64,000 bases of DNA, taken from NCBI RefSeq assembly GCF_002368335.1, contig NZ_AP018288.1:8173787-8237786 (forward strand), given 5' to 3'. The notes under the pieces are model-generated. The model did not search any database. It saw only the letters and a program-made list of their open reading frames with translations, and was not told where the DNA came from. Made by a program: the position numbers and the translations under genes. Origin of the DNA: Nostoc sp. NIES-4103 (GTDB lineage Bacteria > Cyanobacteriota > Cyanobacteriia > Cyanobacteriales > Nostocaceae). Each line of letters opens with the position of its first letter. Within the stretch, counting starts at the first letter, position 1. Below, piece after piece: positions 9,137 to 17,864 of the stretch.

Positions 9137-10684
9137 ATGTCAAATTCAGAATTAGAAAGAGTTATTGTTCGTCCAGTGGATGAGTATAACCAAAAGTTGG
9201 TGTCCTACGTCCATCCAGCAAATTGGGTTAATCCTCAACCTGCTGATATTTACGACTTGGTTGTTATTGGTGCTGGGACAGCGGGTTTAGTGGTAGCGGC
9301 GGGTGCAGCGGGTTTAGGCTTAGGTTTGAAGGTAGCATTGATTGAAAAGCATCTCATGGGAGGAGATTGCTTGAATGTTGGTTGCGTACCATCTAAGACT
9401 ATTATTCGGTCTGCTCGTGTGGTTGGGGAAATCTGGAATGCAAAAGATTTGGGAATAAACATTCCTACACATGTTGATGTTGATTTTCCCGCAGTTATGG
9501 CAAGGATGCGGCAGGTAAGGGCTGGTATTAGCCATCATGATTCGGCTGAGCGCTTTTCATCACTAGGTGTAGATGTATTCTTGGGTAGTGGTCGGTTTGC
9601 GAGTAAAAATACTGTAGAAGTTGGCGGTAAGATTCTCAAGTTTAAAAAAGCTGTAATTGCTACTGGTGCTAGAGCCGTGCAACCCCCGATTCGAGGAATT
9701 GAAACAGCAGGCTATCTGACTAATGAAACGGTTTTTTCTCTGATTCAACGACCAGAACGGTTAGCAGTAATTGGCGGTGGCCCTATCGGTTGCGAATTGG
9801 CGCAAGCTTTCCGGCGTTTGGGTAGTGAGGTAGTACTTTTTCATAGCGGTTCTCACATCTTGAATAAAGAAGATGCTGACGCTGCTGAAATTGTGCAAAA
9901 AATCTTGATTAGTGAAGGAATTCGGTTAGTACTGAATTGCCAGTTAGAAGAGGTAGCAACTGTCACCGACGGCAAGCGGCTTTATTTTTCTTCTCAGGGC
10001 CACCGAGATTCTGTGACTGTAGATGAAATTTTAGTCGGTGCAGGACGTGCCCCGAATGTGGAGGGTTTGAATTTAGAAGCCGTGGGCGTGGAATATGACA
10101 AACGCCAAGGTGTGAAGGTGAATGATTACCTGCAAACTACAAATCCCAAGATTTATGCAGCTGGGGATATATGCATGGACTGGAAGTTTACCCATGCAGC
10201 GGATGCAGCAGCCAGGATTGTGATTAAGAATACACTGTTTTCTCCCTTTGGCTTCGGACGCTCCCGACTCAGTAGTTTGGTAATGCCGTGGGTAACGTAT
10301 ACTGACCCGGAAATTGCCCATGTGGGGATGTACGAACACCAAGCACAGAAGTTGGGCATTGATGTGGCGACGATCGCAATTCCTTTGAGTAGTGTAGACC
10401 GAGCGATCGCTGACAATCAAGAATCAGGATTTGTGAAAATTCTCCACAAAAAGGGGTCTGATGAAATTTTGGGTGCGACTATTGTCGCCAGTCATGCAGG
10501 CGAGATGATTTCCCAAGTGACAACAGCAATTGTAAATAAAATTGGTTTAAACAAATTAAGCAGCGTTATTCATCCTTATCCCACTCAAGCCGAGGGCATT
10601 AAAAAAGCAGCAGATGCTTATCGTCGCACACTGCTGACACCGCGTACTAAAAAGTTATTAGGATTTCTGACCAAGCTTTCTTGA
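9137..10684 (+). CDS. MerA-like FAD-dependent pyridine nucleotide-disulfide oxidoreductase
   Basis: Flavoprotein of 515 aa in the dihydrolipoamide dehydrogenase/mercuric reductase family. FAD-binding motif VIGAGTAGLVVAAG, redox-active CxxxxC in GGDCLNVGCVPSKT, NAD(P)-binding motif VIGGGPIGCELAQAFRR, second FAD motif IYAAGDI, and a C-terminal dimerisation domain with the HPYPTQAEG motif that supplies the catalytic His in this family. It lacks the C-terminal vicinal Cys pair and the N-terminal HMA domain of true MerA, so mercury reduction is doubtful despite the usual label. It lies after two VTT proteins. The cellular substrate is unknown. Confidence 0.85.
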   Translation: MSNSELERVIVRPVDEYNQKLVSYVHPANWVNPQPADIYDLVVIGAGTAGLVVAAGAAGLGLGLKVALIEKHLMGGDCLNVGCVPSKTIIRSARVVGEIWNAKDLGINIPTHVDVDFPAVMARMRQVRAGISHHDSAERFSSLGVDVFLGSGRFASKNTVEVGGKILKFKKAVIATGARAVQPPIRGIETAGYLTNETVFSLIQRPERLAVIGGGPIGCELAQAFRRLGSEVVLFHSGSHILNKEDADAAEIVQKILISEGIRLVLNCQLEEVATVTDGKRLYFSSQGHRDSVTVDEILVGAGRAPNVEGLNLEAVGVEYDKRQGVKVNDYLQTTNPKIYAAGDICMDWKFTHAADAAARIVIKNTLFSPFGFGRSRLSSLVMPWVTYTDPEIAHVGMYEHQAQKLGIDVATIAIPLSSVDRAIADNQESGFVKILHKKGSDEILGATIVASHAGEMISQVTTAIVNKIGLNKLSSVIHPYPTQAEGIKKAADAYRRTLLTPRTKKLLGFLTKLS

Positions 10685-10689
10685 CCCAG

Positions 10690-10760
10690 TGCAGGGGAGC
10701 AGAGGGAGCAGGGGTGCAGGGGTGCAAAAGATTTGTATCAGTAATTGAGTGAAATGGTAT
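10690..10760. repeat. Truncated copy of MITE family A
   Basis: The right end GTGAAATGGTAT (10749-10760) and the preceding G-rich AGCAGGGG tract plus GATTTGTATCA match the complete elements at 46679-46774 and 51412-51525. The left inverted terminus is missing. Confidence 0.55.
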
Positions 10761-10787
10761 TGGGAGTTATATTAAGTTCGCTTAATT

Positions 10788-10933
10788 AACGTGAGTTCGA
10801 TGACCTCTCCCTCCCGGCCTCCCTCTCCTAAAAGGCGAGGGAGGAGGAACGAAAAAATAAGGGTTTTACTCCCCTCTCCTTGTAGGATAGGGACCGGGGG
10901 AGAGGTTAAAACAGCACTTGTCGAACTCACGTT
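10788..10933. repeat. Foldback element with 13-bp inverted ends
   Basis: AACGTGAGTTCGA at 10788-10800 is the exact inverse of TCGAACTCACGTT at 10921-10933. The interior holds two GC-rich hairpins (CCTCCCTC paired with GAGGGAGG at 10818-10844, and a CCCCTCTCC/GGGGGAGAGG pair at 10871-10905). A decayed relative lies at about 31098-31222. There is no coding capacity, so this is a non-autonomous miniature element. The remainder of the 10685-11093 gap is C-rich simple repeat. Confidence 0.65.
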
Positions 10934-11093
10934 CAGTTAATGTCCGACGGGATACCGGGAGTCGCTGAGAAGCCCACACTGATGCAAGCATACAGTGTGG
11001 GAGTATGTCACGAGTAAAGAATCATTCCTGCTCCCCATCACCCCTGCTCCCCTGCTCCCCATCACCCCATCACCCCATCACCCTACCTCTTCT

Positions 11094-14000
11094 CTAAGCG
11101 GGTGTATATCTGACAATTCTGCCCGCATACAAATCTGCATAGTACAGATTACCATCTAGCCCAGTACTGATTTGCACAGGCGCTCCTACATTAGAAGCAA
11201 ATTGGTTAACTGAGATTACTTTGCCATCACTATCGAATGTCAAAGTATCGATAGTTCCTTTACTTGCATTAGCAATAAACAAGGAATTTTGGTAAATAGA
11301 AGGGAAAGTAGAGCCTGTGTAAAAATCACCTGCAATGATGGCATCAGAACTGTTTCCGTTAGAATCAGTGTAATGTCTGTAGGAGTAAGTGGGTGCTGTG
11401 GCAGTACCACTGTCATACAAGGCTTGTAGTCTTGAGGCTATAGCTGAGTAAGAAGCGTAATTGGAATTTTTGATGCTGGTAGGATTGCCATTTGCATCAG
11501 CGCCACCTTCATAGCCTGGCCAACCAAAGTTAGCTCCTTTTGTGCCAACGTTGATTTCTTCCCAACGTGTCCAGCCGACATCACCGATGTAGGGGGTGTT
11601 GGTTCTTTGATCTATAGTGAAGCGGAAGGGGTTACGCAAACCGTAGTTCCAAACTTTAGAAGCATTGCTATTGGGCTTACTAGAGTCGTAGAACGGGTTA
11701 TCAGACAAGCCTTCACCTGTTATGGGGTCAATCCGCAAAATCTTGCCGGACAAATTATTAGGATCTAGAACCCGAATTGCACGAGGGTCTACGTTGTTAT
11801 AAGAAGTACCATCACCTGTGCTAACAAACAACGAACCATCAGTACCGAATTGCAAAGCACCAATTGTGTGTGATTGACTATCGGTGGCGATGAAATCTTC
11901 AACATTGACAACGTTGTCAAGATTACTGAGATAATCATCCATGCTGGTAAACAGCTGTCCAGTATTTTTGTTGAGAATTCCTGATGGTGCAAAGTTCTTT
12001 GAAACATTTGTACTATCATCATCGGGGCGAACGATATACTGCCAAGTACTGTTGTTTCCTAGTAGAATCACTTGTGTACCAGCCTTAGCAGTGGTATAGT
12101 TAGTAGCAGGGTCAGCTTCTACCCGTAGTAGTTGTGCGCTACGATTACCAGACTTATCGGGATCGTCTAAGGTACTACTGCTATTATTGCTGGGATTGCT
12201 GGTGCTGGTTTCTGGTGGATCATAAGTGTACAAGAGGTAGATGTAGTTTTTGGGGTTTGTAGTCTTACCAAAATCTGGATGTACAGCAATACCTAACAAA
12301 CCGCGATCGCGTACATTATTGACTATCCCAGAAATATCTATAAATGGCGTTGTTAGTAAAGTGCCATTATCCACTACTCTTACTACACCATTTTTCTGGG
12401 CAATGAACATGCGCTTACCATCAGATGTCCAGTCAAAAGCTGTAGGTTGAGTCAGCCCAGAAGCCACAATCTCTGTTTTAAAACTAACCGAATCATTATC
12501 GGTGATAGAAATCACAGCTGTGTCTTGTCCTAGTCCCACGCCAATGGCGTTACTAAACTTCAAACTAAACTTTTCAGTGGATTCCCCAACACTATCATCT
12601 TGAATGGAAATGTTAATTGTCTTACTGCTTTCTCCCACTGCAAAGTTCAAGGTTCCAGATATAGCTGTGTAATCTAAACCAGCTTTAGCAGTATCATCCA
12701 CGGTTGTGTAGTCCACACTAGCAGCCGTCCCAGTGTAGTTTCGTGTCACTGTCACCTGAACAGTACCGACATTTTCCTGAACTTCTGGTTGAGTAAACTC
12801 TAAATCGGTGCGATCGTCATCTTCAATTGTAATTGTGAGAGTTCTCTGCAATCCTAGATCTGCTCCCTCCACTTGATCGACGACGAAAGTCAAAGTTTCA
12901 TCTGATTCTGCTACTGAATCATTCAAAATCGGAATCGAAATCTGTTTACTAGTTTCTCCCGCTTCAAATGTAACCCTACCGATGACTTCAGTTGTAACGT
13001 CTTTCGTCCCGTAGTCAACCCCTGGTGTCGCACTCACAGATGTGGTAGCATACCGAACTGAAGAACTGCCACTTAAATCTTCACCACTCCGTACCAAATT
13101 GATAATCACATTACCAACGGATTCTTTCACAGTTGTGACAGATGAACCCAAGGTGATACTTGGTGCGAGGGTTGGTAAATACAGTTGTGACTTGGGAATG
13201 ATTTGTTTGACTTGAGAAGCACTTGACCAAGCAAGTTTGGCAACGGCCTGACCAGTATTTTCGTAGTACTCTAGCTTAATATCGTACTTTTGACCTGCAA
13301 CCAATGCGATTGTACCGCTAATTTCTTTGGCAGCTTGATTGACAAAGCTATTGATGATTTGCTGACCATTTACCCACAATCGTACACCATCATCTGTGGT
13401 GGTGTAGAAGTTGTAAGTCTCGCTGTACAGAGCTTGTACTTGACCTGTCCAACGCACAGAAAAAGTATCCCCACCTATAGATGTGTTAGGAGAACCATTA
13501 CGCCAATCAAAGTTAACTGTGCTATCTGTGCGAGTTAGCTTTAGGTTGGTGAAGTCTATGTTATCGTAATACTCTCCTTTGAGTCCCGCACCTGCGCCTG
13601 TGCCAGGTGCTATGTTTACTTGGAAACTGCCTATATCAGCAGCAGCAGTAGCAGAATTGCCTCTAGTGTCTTTGACTTGGTTAGGTTGCAATGCGATCGT
13701 ATAGGTGCCATTGTTGGCGCTACTCCAAATTTCCCCTCCCAAAGAAGTAGTACTAATACTATATGTGGCGGTGCGCTGACCACTATTGCTGTTGCTGTCT
13801 ACACTGACTAATGTTGCTGATTGACTGAACCCATTTGGCCCAGTCACAACTATATCGTTACTATCTAAAGTGGTAACATCAACGGCTGTCACATCACTGT
13901 AGGTAACTGTGAAAGTATAGCTATTTGCATCACGTGTAGTTAGAGTAGCAGCATTTACTGTAGCGCTGGGAGGAGTGAAATCGGTATCACTATACAGTTG

Positions 14001-14549
14001 GGACTGGGGAATGATTTGCTTTGCAGTAGAAGCACTTGACCAAGCAAGTTTAGCAACGGCCTGACCAGTATTTTCGTAGTACTCTAGCTTGATATCGTAC
14101 TTTTGACCTGCAACCAATGCGATTGTACCGCTAATTTCTTTGGCAGCTTGATTGACAAAGCTATTGATGATTTGCTGACCATTTACCCACAATCGTACAC
14201 CATCATCTGTGGTGGTGTAGAAGTTGTAAGTCTCGCTGTACAGAGCTTGTACTTGACCTGTCCAACGCACAGAAAAAGTATCCCCACCTATAGATGTGTT
14301 AGGAGAACCCGAACCCCAGTTAAAGTCAACTGTGCTATCTGTGCGAGTTAGCTTTAGGTTGGTGAAGTCTCTGTTGTCGTAATACTCTGCATAGAGGCCA
14401 TTCACTTGAGAGGACGTGCTGTCGCTAGCAGCAACTAAACTATTAATTTGTGACTGTTGAGTTATGTCTAGAGACGATTTAGTAACACTTGATGAACTGA
14501 CTGATGGATCAAGAACTGATGAACTTTGCAAACTGCTGTAGTCATTCAT
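11094..14549 (-). CDS. PA14(x2)-Calx-beta(x2)-PQQ-type sugar dehydrogenase-like protein
   Basis: Large modular protein of 1151 aa. Order: Ser/Thr-rich N-terminus, PA14 domain (about 50-185), a Big/SwmB-like domain (about 190-310), a second PA14 domain (about 320-460), two Calx-beta segments (about 470-580 and 585-690, each ending in DDD or DND calcium-site motifs), then a six-bladed soluble glucose/sorbosone dehydrogenase-type propeller (about 700-1150) with DRGLLGIAVHPDF and WNYGLRNPFRFTID. PA14 and Calx-beta are carbohydrate- and calcium-binding modules of extracellular proteins. No classical signal peptide is seen, so export could be type I. The start at 14549 has GAGG upstream. The two PA14 domains are almost identical at DNA level. 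Sugar oxidation is a family-based inference. Confidence 0.85.
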   Translation of the reverse strand: MNDYSSLQSSSVLDPSVSSSSVTKSSLDITQQSQINSLVAASDSTSSQVNGLYAEYYDNRDFTNLKLTRTDSTVDFNWGSGSPNTSIGGDTFSVRWTGQVQALYSETYNFYTTTDDGVRLWVNGQQIINSFVNQAAKEISGTIALVAGQKYDIKLEYYENTGQAVAKLAWSSASTAKQIIPQSQLYSDTDFTPPSATVNAATLTTRDANSYTFTVTYSDVTAVDVTTLDSNDIVVTGPNGFSQSATLVSVDSNSNSGQRTATYSISTTSLGGEIWSSANNGTYTIALQPNQVKDTRGNSATAAADIGSFQVNIAPGTGAGAGLKGEYYDNIDFTNLKLTRTDSTVNFDWRNGSPNTSIGGDTFSVRWTGQVQALYSETYNFYTTTDDGVRLWVNGQQIINSFVNQAAKEISGTIALVAGQKYDIKLEYYENTGQAVAKLAWSSASQVKQIIPKSQLYLPTLAPSITLGSSVTTVKESVGNVIINLVRSGEDLSGSSSVRYATTSVSATPGVDYGTKDVTTEVIGRVTFEAGETSKQISIPILNDSVAESDETLTFVVDQVEGADLGLQRTLTITIEDDDRTDLEFTQPEVQENVGTVQVTVTRNYTGTAASVDYTTVDDTAKAGLDYTAISGTLNFAVGESSKTINISIQDDSVGESTEKFSLKFSNAIGVGLGQDTAVISITDNDSVSFKTEIVASGLTQPTAFDWTSDGKRMFIAQKNGVVRVVDNGTLLTTPFIDISGIVNNVRDRGLLGIAVHPDFGKTTNPKNYIYLLYTYDPPETSTSNPSNNSSSTLDDPDKSGNRSAQLLRVEADPATNYTTAKAGTQVILLGNNSTWQYIVRPDDDSTNVSKNFAPSGILNKNTGQLFTSMDDYLSNLDNVVNVEDFIATDSQSHTIGALQFGTDGSLFVSTGDGTSYNNVDPRAIRVLDPNNLSGKILRIDPITGEGLSDNPFYDSSKPNSNASKVWNYGLRNPFRFTIDQRTNTPYIGDVGWTRWEEINVGTKGANFGWPGYEGGADANGNPTSIKNSNYASYSAIASRLQALYDSGTATAPTYSYRHYTDSNGNSSDAIIAGDFYTGSTFPSIYQNSLFIANASKGTIDTLTFDSDGKVISVNQFASNVGAPVQISTGLDGNLYYADLYAGRIVRYTPA
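13210..13550. repeat. Direct repeat, PA14 copy 2 (partner at 14023-14363)
   Basis: About 340 bp within the PA14-dehydrogenase gene are nearly identical to 14023-14363 at a constant offset of 813 bp. More than 200 bp in the middle are identical. Such identity at synonymous sites indicates recent duplication or ongoing gene conversion. Confidence 0.85.
14023..14363. repeat. Direct repeat, PA14 copy 1 (partner at 13210-13550)
   Basis: Partner of the repeat 813 bp away. Differences are concentrated at the edges (for example AGTTTAGCAACG here against AGTTTGGCAACG there, and divergence after AGGAGAACC). Confidence 0.85.
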
Positions 14550-16032
14550 GGAGATATATACCTCAAAAGAAGGTTAAAACTAATGCCCTGATGGAGGTTT
14601 CAGGTCTAGCTTTGTTTGGAAAATCTGCTGAAAATATACATGTAAATGAAAATGCATATATCTAATTCGCAGCTTTTTTTAGCCTCTTATTTAGATTGAT
14701 CAATACTTTGGCGATCTATCTTTCATGGTCTCCTTAAGAAGCAAATATGTAGAGAAAAATGTATAAACAGAAATACTAAAGATTACTTTCATGTTGCATA
14801 GAAAGTCGAGTTTGTTTTACTCGTTTCTGTCTATGTAATTATGATCACTAGTGCAAGCATCCAGTTATGCTAGAGGCTGTATTACTCATCAATAAACTGT
14901 TCTATATATGTTTTTACATTTAGTTATATATAATACTTTAAGCTTAAGTATAAATATTTTTTGTACTGACTGTTATTGGTAGGTTTTAATCTAAGGGACA
15001 TGCAAGTTCATAAGGCTTGAGGCAAAGCAACGCCTAATAAAGGTAAGTAGGCAACCTAATAAATTAGTATTACTAATAAGATTTAGCACTGGTTCTTTCA
15101 AGATGAATTGATTATATATTTCAATACCTTTGCCAAAAACAGAGCTAGTCTAACTTTGCCCAAACAGACTAAGACAAGCATGTGCTTGACTATTAGGCAA
15201 GATATAAAACCCTCATCCAGGCGAAAAATATAGTATAAATTGATTCCACAAAAACCATACAGGGTTTCACTGGCTAACAAAGTTAGCCATTAGGCAAAAA
15301 GATGTCTGTGTTCTGTGGGTTTAGTTTATACTAGTTTTTGGAAATTGACGAAGGTATTGATATTTGACACTATATCTTGTAATTATGTCTATTCTTTTTT
15401 GAAGTATTGTTGAAATATTTACATTCTTATACGCTTTTTTAAAGCTAGATCAAAGTTTTGATGATTCTCGATTGAGAATTACCAAAATACTGGATAATTT
15501 TTCACGCTCAATAAATCTAGCTACTAAAAATATCAAATTTTTAAATTTTATTTATATTTTACAAAAGAAAAATAATATTGGTTGCTGCCTATATTACACC
15601 GTGTTGTGGCATCAATTAGCTCAAGGTGGATTTTATTTTATAGTGAATTAATATTCAAATTTAAGTAATTGGTCGCAAATAAAGTAAATAAATATTATGT
15701 GACAAAGGTTGTAGCTGATACAGTCAAGTTGGGAATCAAGGGTTTTTGGCTGTGAACTATTTTTGAATCATGAAAGTTTATTTTAATTCAACAATGATCT
15801 TTTGTAGCTATTTATACTGAAATATTTTCTATTTAAGTTTAAAAACCCGACTTACTTAGTCAGACTCAAATAATAGAGTAGAGCTTTGGAAAGCTAAGAT
15901 TTTCAGAAAACAGCAAATAGCGATCGCCTAATATGACAGCTATTACGAGTCAAGATTACAGCAAGAAATGTCACTTATATATTTAGATTTAGGAGCGGTG
16001 CATCTTTGGCTTTCCTCCTAAATCTTCAGTTT
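14550..16032. other. 1.5 kb AT-rich gap without a supported gene
   Basis: No frame shows credible protein-coding content. A 60-codon minus-strand frame at 15098-15280 has no recognisable motif or ribosome site. The only clear structure is the inverted repeat at 15985-16025. The gap may hold regulatory DNA for the large gene that starts at 14549, or be gene debris. Confidence 0.5.
15985..16025. terminator. Stem-loop downstream of the 85-aa gene
   Basis: AGATTTAGGAG (15985-15995) pairs perfectly with CTCCTAAATCT (16015-16025) across a 19-nt loop, ending 7 bp past the stop of the minus-strand gene at 16033. It lacks a strong T-run, so a processing or mRNA-stability role is as likely as Rho-independent termination. 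Confidence 0.45.
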
Positions 16033-16290
16033 TTACAGTTCTGATGCTGTTTGTGGGGCAATAATTTCGCCTGTACCCAATTCTAGTATTAAATCTTGGT
16101 CAGTAATCAATTCACTGAGTTCCTTAACTTGTAAATTCATTGTTTCACAAGCTTGCCGTAGTTCTCGTGCAAAAGTGTTGAGATCATCACCATAGCCACA
16201 TTGGTAAGCAGCAGTTTCAATTCCCTGCTTCGCATTTGCTCTGGCACAATCTACTAGTTCTGTGCCATGCAATGGTTTTGCAGATGCCAT
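16033..16290 (-). CDS. Small conserved-looking hypothetical protein
   Basis: 85 aa, acidic and mostly helical in appearance, with Cys in LVDCARANAKQG, YQCGYGDD and LRQACETM. It begins at ATG 16290. I do not recognise a named domain. Codon use resembles its neighbours, and the composition (no low complexity, balanced residues) and a stem-loop right after the stop support a real gene. It is transcribed away from the 1.5 kb gap, in the same direction as the SDR upstream (176 bp away). Confidence 0.65.
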   Translation of the reverse strand: MASAKPLHGTELVDCARANAKQGIETAAYQCGYGDDLNTFARELRQACETMNLQVKELSELITDQDLILELGTGEIIAPQTASEL

Positions 16291-16466
16291 AAGCTTTCGT
16301 TTTTAGTTATTAAATGTTCGTCGTATGCTAGATTAACAATTCTTCAGGATTAGTACATCTCTCTCATGGATGACACTGCGGATAGAGTTAAGAGTTAAAA
16401 GGTAGAATTGATTAATGAAAAATTAAAAAATTATCATAACTCTAAACTCCTAACTCCCAACTTCAT

Positions 16467-17324
16467 TTAACCATTAACGACTTCTCCACCATTGGGATGT
16501 AACACTTGACCAGATATATAAGAAGCATCATCCGAAGCTAAAAATACATAGCTGGGTGCTACCTCTTCAGGTTGTCCGGCTCTTTGCATTGGCACTTGTT
16601 TACCGAAACTTTCAACTTTCTCTTCCGGAAAAGTTGAGGGAATTAAAGGTGTCCAAATAGGGCCTGGTGCAACAGCATTCACCCGAATTCCCTTGTCTAC
16701 TAAATTTTGTGATAAGGAGCGAGTAAAAGCAATGATCGCACCTTTGGTGGAAGAGTAATCAAGTAGTTGTGGACTGCCTTTATAAGCTGTGACTGATGTC
16801 GTGTTGATGATGGCACTACCTTGGTGCAAGTGTTTCATCGCCGCTTTGGTCAAGAAAAACATTGAGAAAATATTAGTACGGAAAGTGCGCTCTAACTGTT
16901 CTTTAGTGATATCTTCAATGTTTTTTTGTGGATGCTGTTCGGCAGCGTTATTGATGAGAATATCTAGCTTACCAAACTCCAGTACTGTTTGTTGCACTGC
17001 TTGCTGACAAAAAGTTTCATCGGTAATGTCGCCTGCTATGGCTAGCGCACGACGCCCTTGCTTTTCTACCAAATGTTTTGTTTCTTTAGCATCTTCATGT
17101 TCATTCAGGTAAACAATCGCTACATCTGCGCCTTCTTTAGCAAATGCGATCGCTACAGCACGACCAATACCACTATCTCCACCTGTAATTAATGCTACTT
17201 TATCTTGTAACTTGCCAGAACCTTGATACTGAGCATCATCTGCTTTGGGTTTTGGTGTCATTTCTGATTCAATACCCGGTGGTTGCTGTTGCTGTGGTGG
17301 CTGTAATGTTTGCTCTTCTGGCAT
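16467..17324 (-). CDS. SDR-family NAD(P)-dependent oxidoreductase (YghA/YhdF stress type)
   Basis: Short-chain dehydrogenase of 285 aa. After a Pro/Gln-rich N-terminal extension (PPQQQQPPG) comes the cofactor motif ALITGGDSGIGRAVA, the NNAAEQHP strand, the catalytic triad with Ser in INTTSVTAY and YSSTK (Tyr and Lys), and the C-terminal ISGQVLHPNGGEVVNG. This matches the YghA/GSP39-type subgroup often induced by stress; physiological substrate unknown. The start ATG at 17324 is preceded by CAGGAGAATT, a good ribosome site. The 17325-17864 gap upstream shows only AT-rich DNA and a small GCTGG-TTA-CCAGC hairpin near 17834. Confidence 0.88.
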   Translation of the reverse strand: MPEEQTLQPPQQQQPPGIESEMTPKPKADDAQYQGSGKLQDKVALITGGDSGIGRAVAIAFAKEGADVAIVYLNEHEDAKETKHLVEKQGRRALAIAGDITDETFCQQAVQQTVLEFGKLDILINNAAEQHPQKNIEDITKEQLERTFRTNIFSMFFLTKAAMKHLHQGSAIINTTSVTAYKGSPQLLDYSSTKGAIIAFTRSLSQNLVDKGIRVNAVAPGPIWTPLIPSTFPEEKVESFGKQVPMQRAGQPEEVAPSYVFLASDDASYISGQVLHPNGGEVVNG

Positions 17325-17864
17325 AGAATTCTCCTGATAATTAACTAAAAATTAGAGCTTGAGTAATCAAAAGACATAATTTCTGAGTTTTCGCTTTTAG
17401 GGGGTCAAAAATAAACCCTGGATCGATAATTCAACCCAAGGTTTACTGATTACTTGGACACCCACTTACTAATAGCAAGTTTAAGTGTTTTCAACCCGGA
17501 TAATTCGCCAATCGTACTTAATTGTCGACAACAGCACGTTACCGACTTTCTTTTTCCTCACACCTGGCACACACTCTTAATCTGACCACGAAAAACAAGT
17601 ACACAACTCTCTTTTGATGAAGGATTTCTCCTGTTCATCTACTGTTAAGTAAACTATTTATTTGGCTAGACTTTATCGCTCTGAAGATGGAAACAAAATC
17701 GCAATATACTCAGTCTTAAGGGGTAGAAGAAATTAATAATATTTACGACTTATCAAAGTAGTTTACTCAAGCGTTGAACGCTGGCAGCCAAAAGACAAAC
17801 CGCCACTCAAACTTTCTTTTGCTTCTTTTTATCGCTGGTTACCAGCTACTTGTCAACCAAATTC

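Noticed and set aside
9137..10684. Mercury-resistance gene merA
   Set aside because: No C-terminal Cys pair, no HMA domain, and no merR, merT or merP nearby.
15098..15280. 60-codon minus-strand frame in the 1.5 kb gap
   Set aside because: No ribosome site, motif or context; length is expected by chance in AT-rich DNA.
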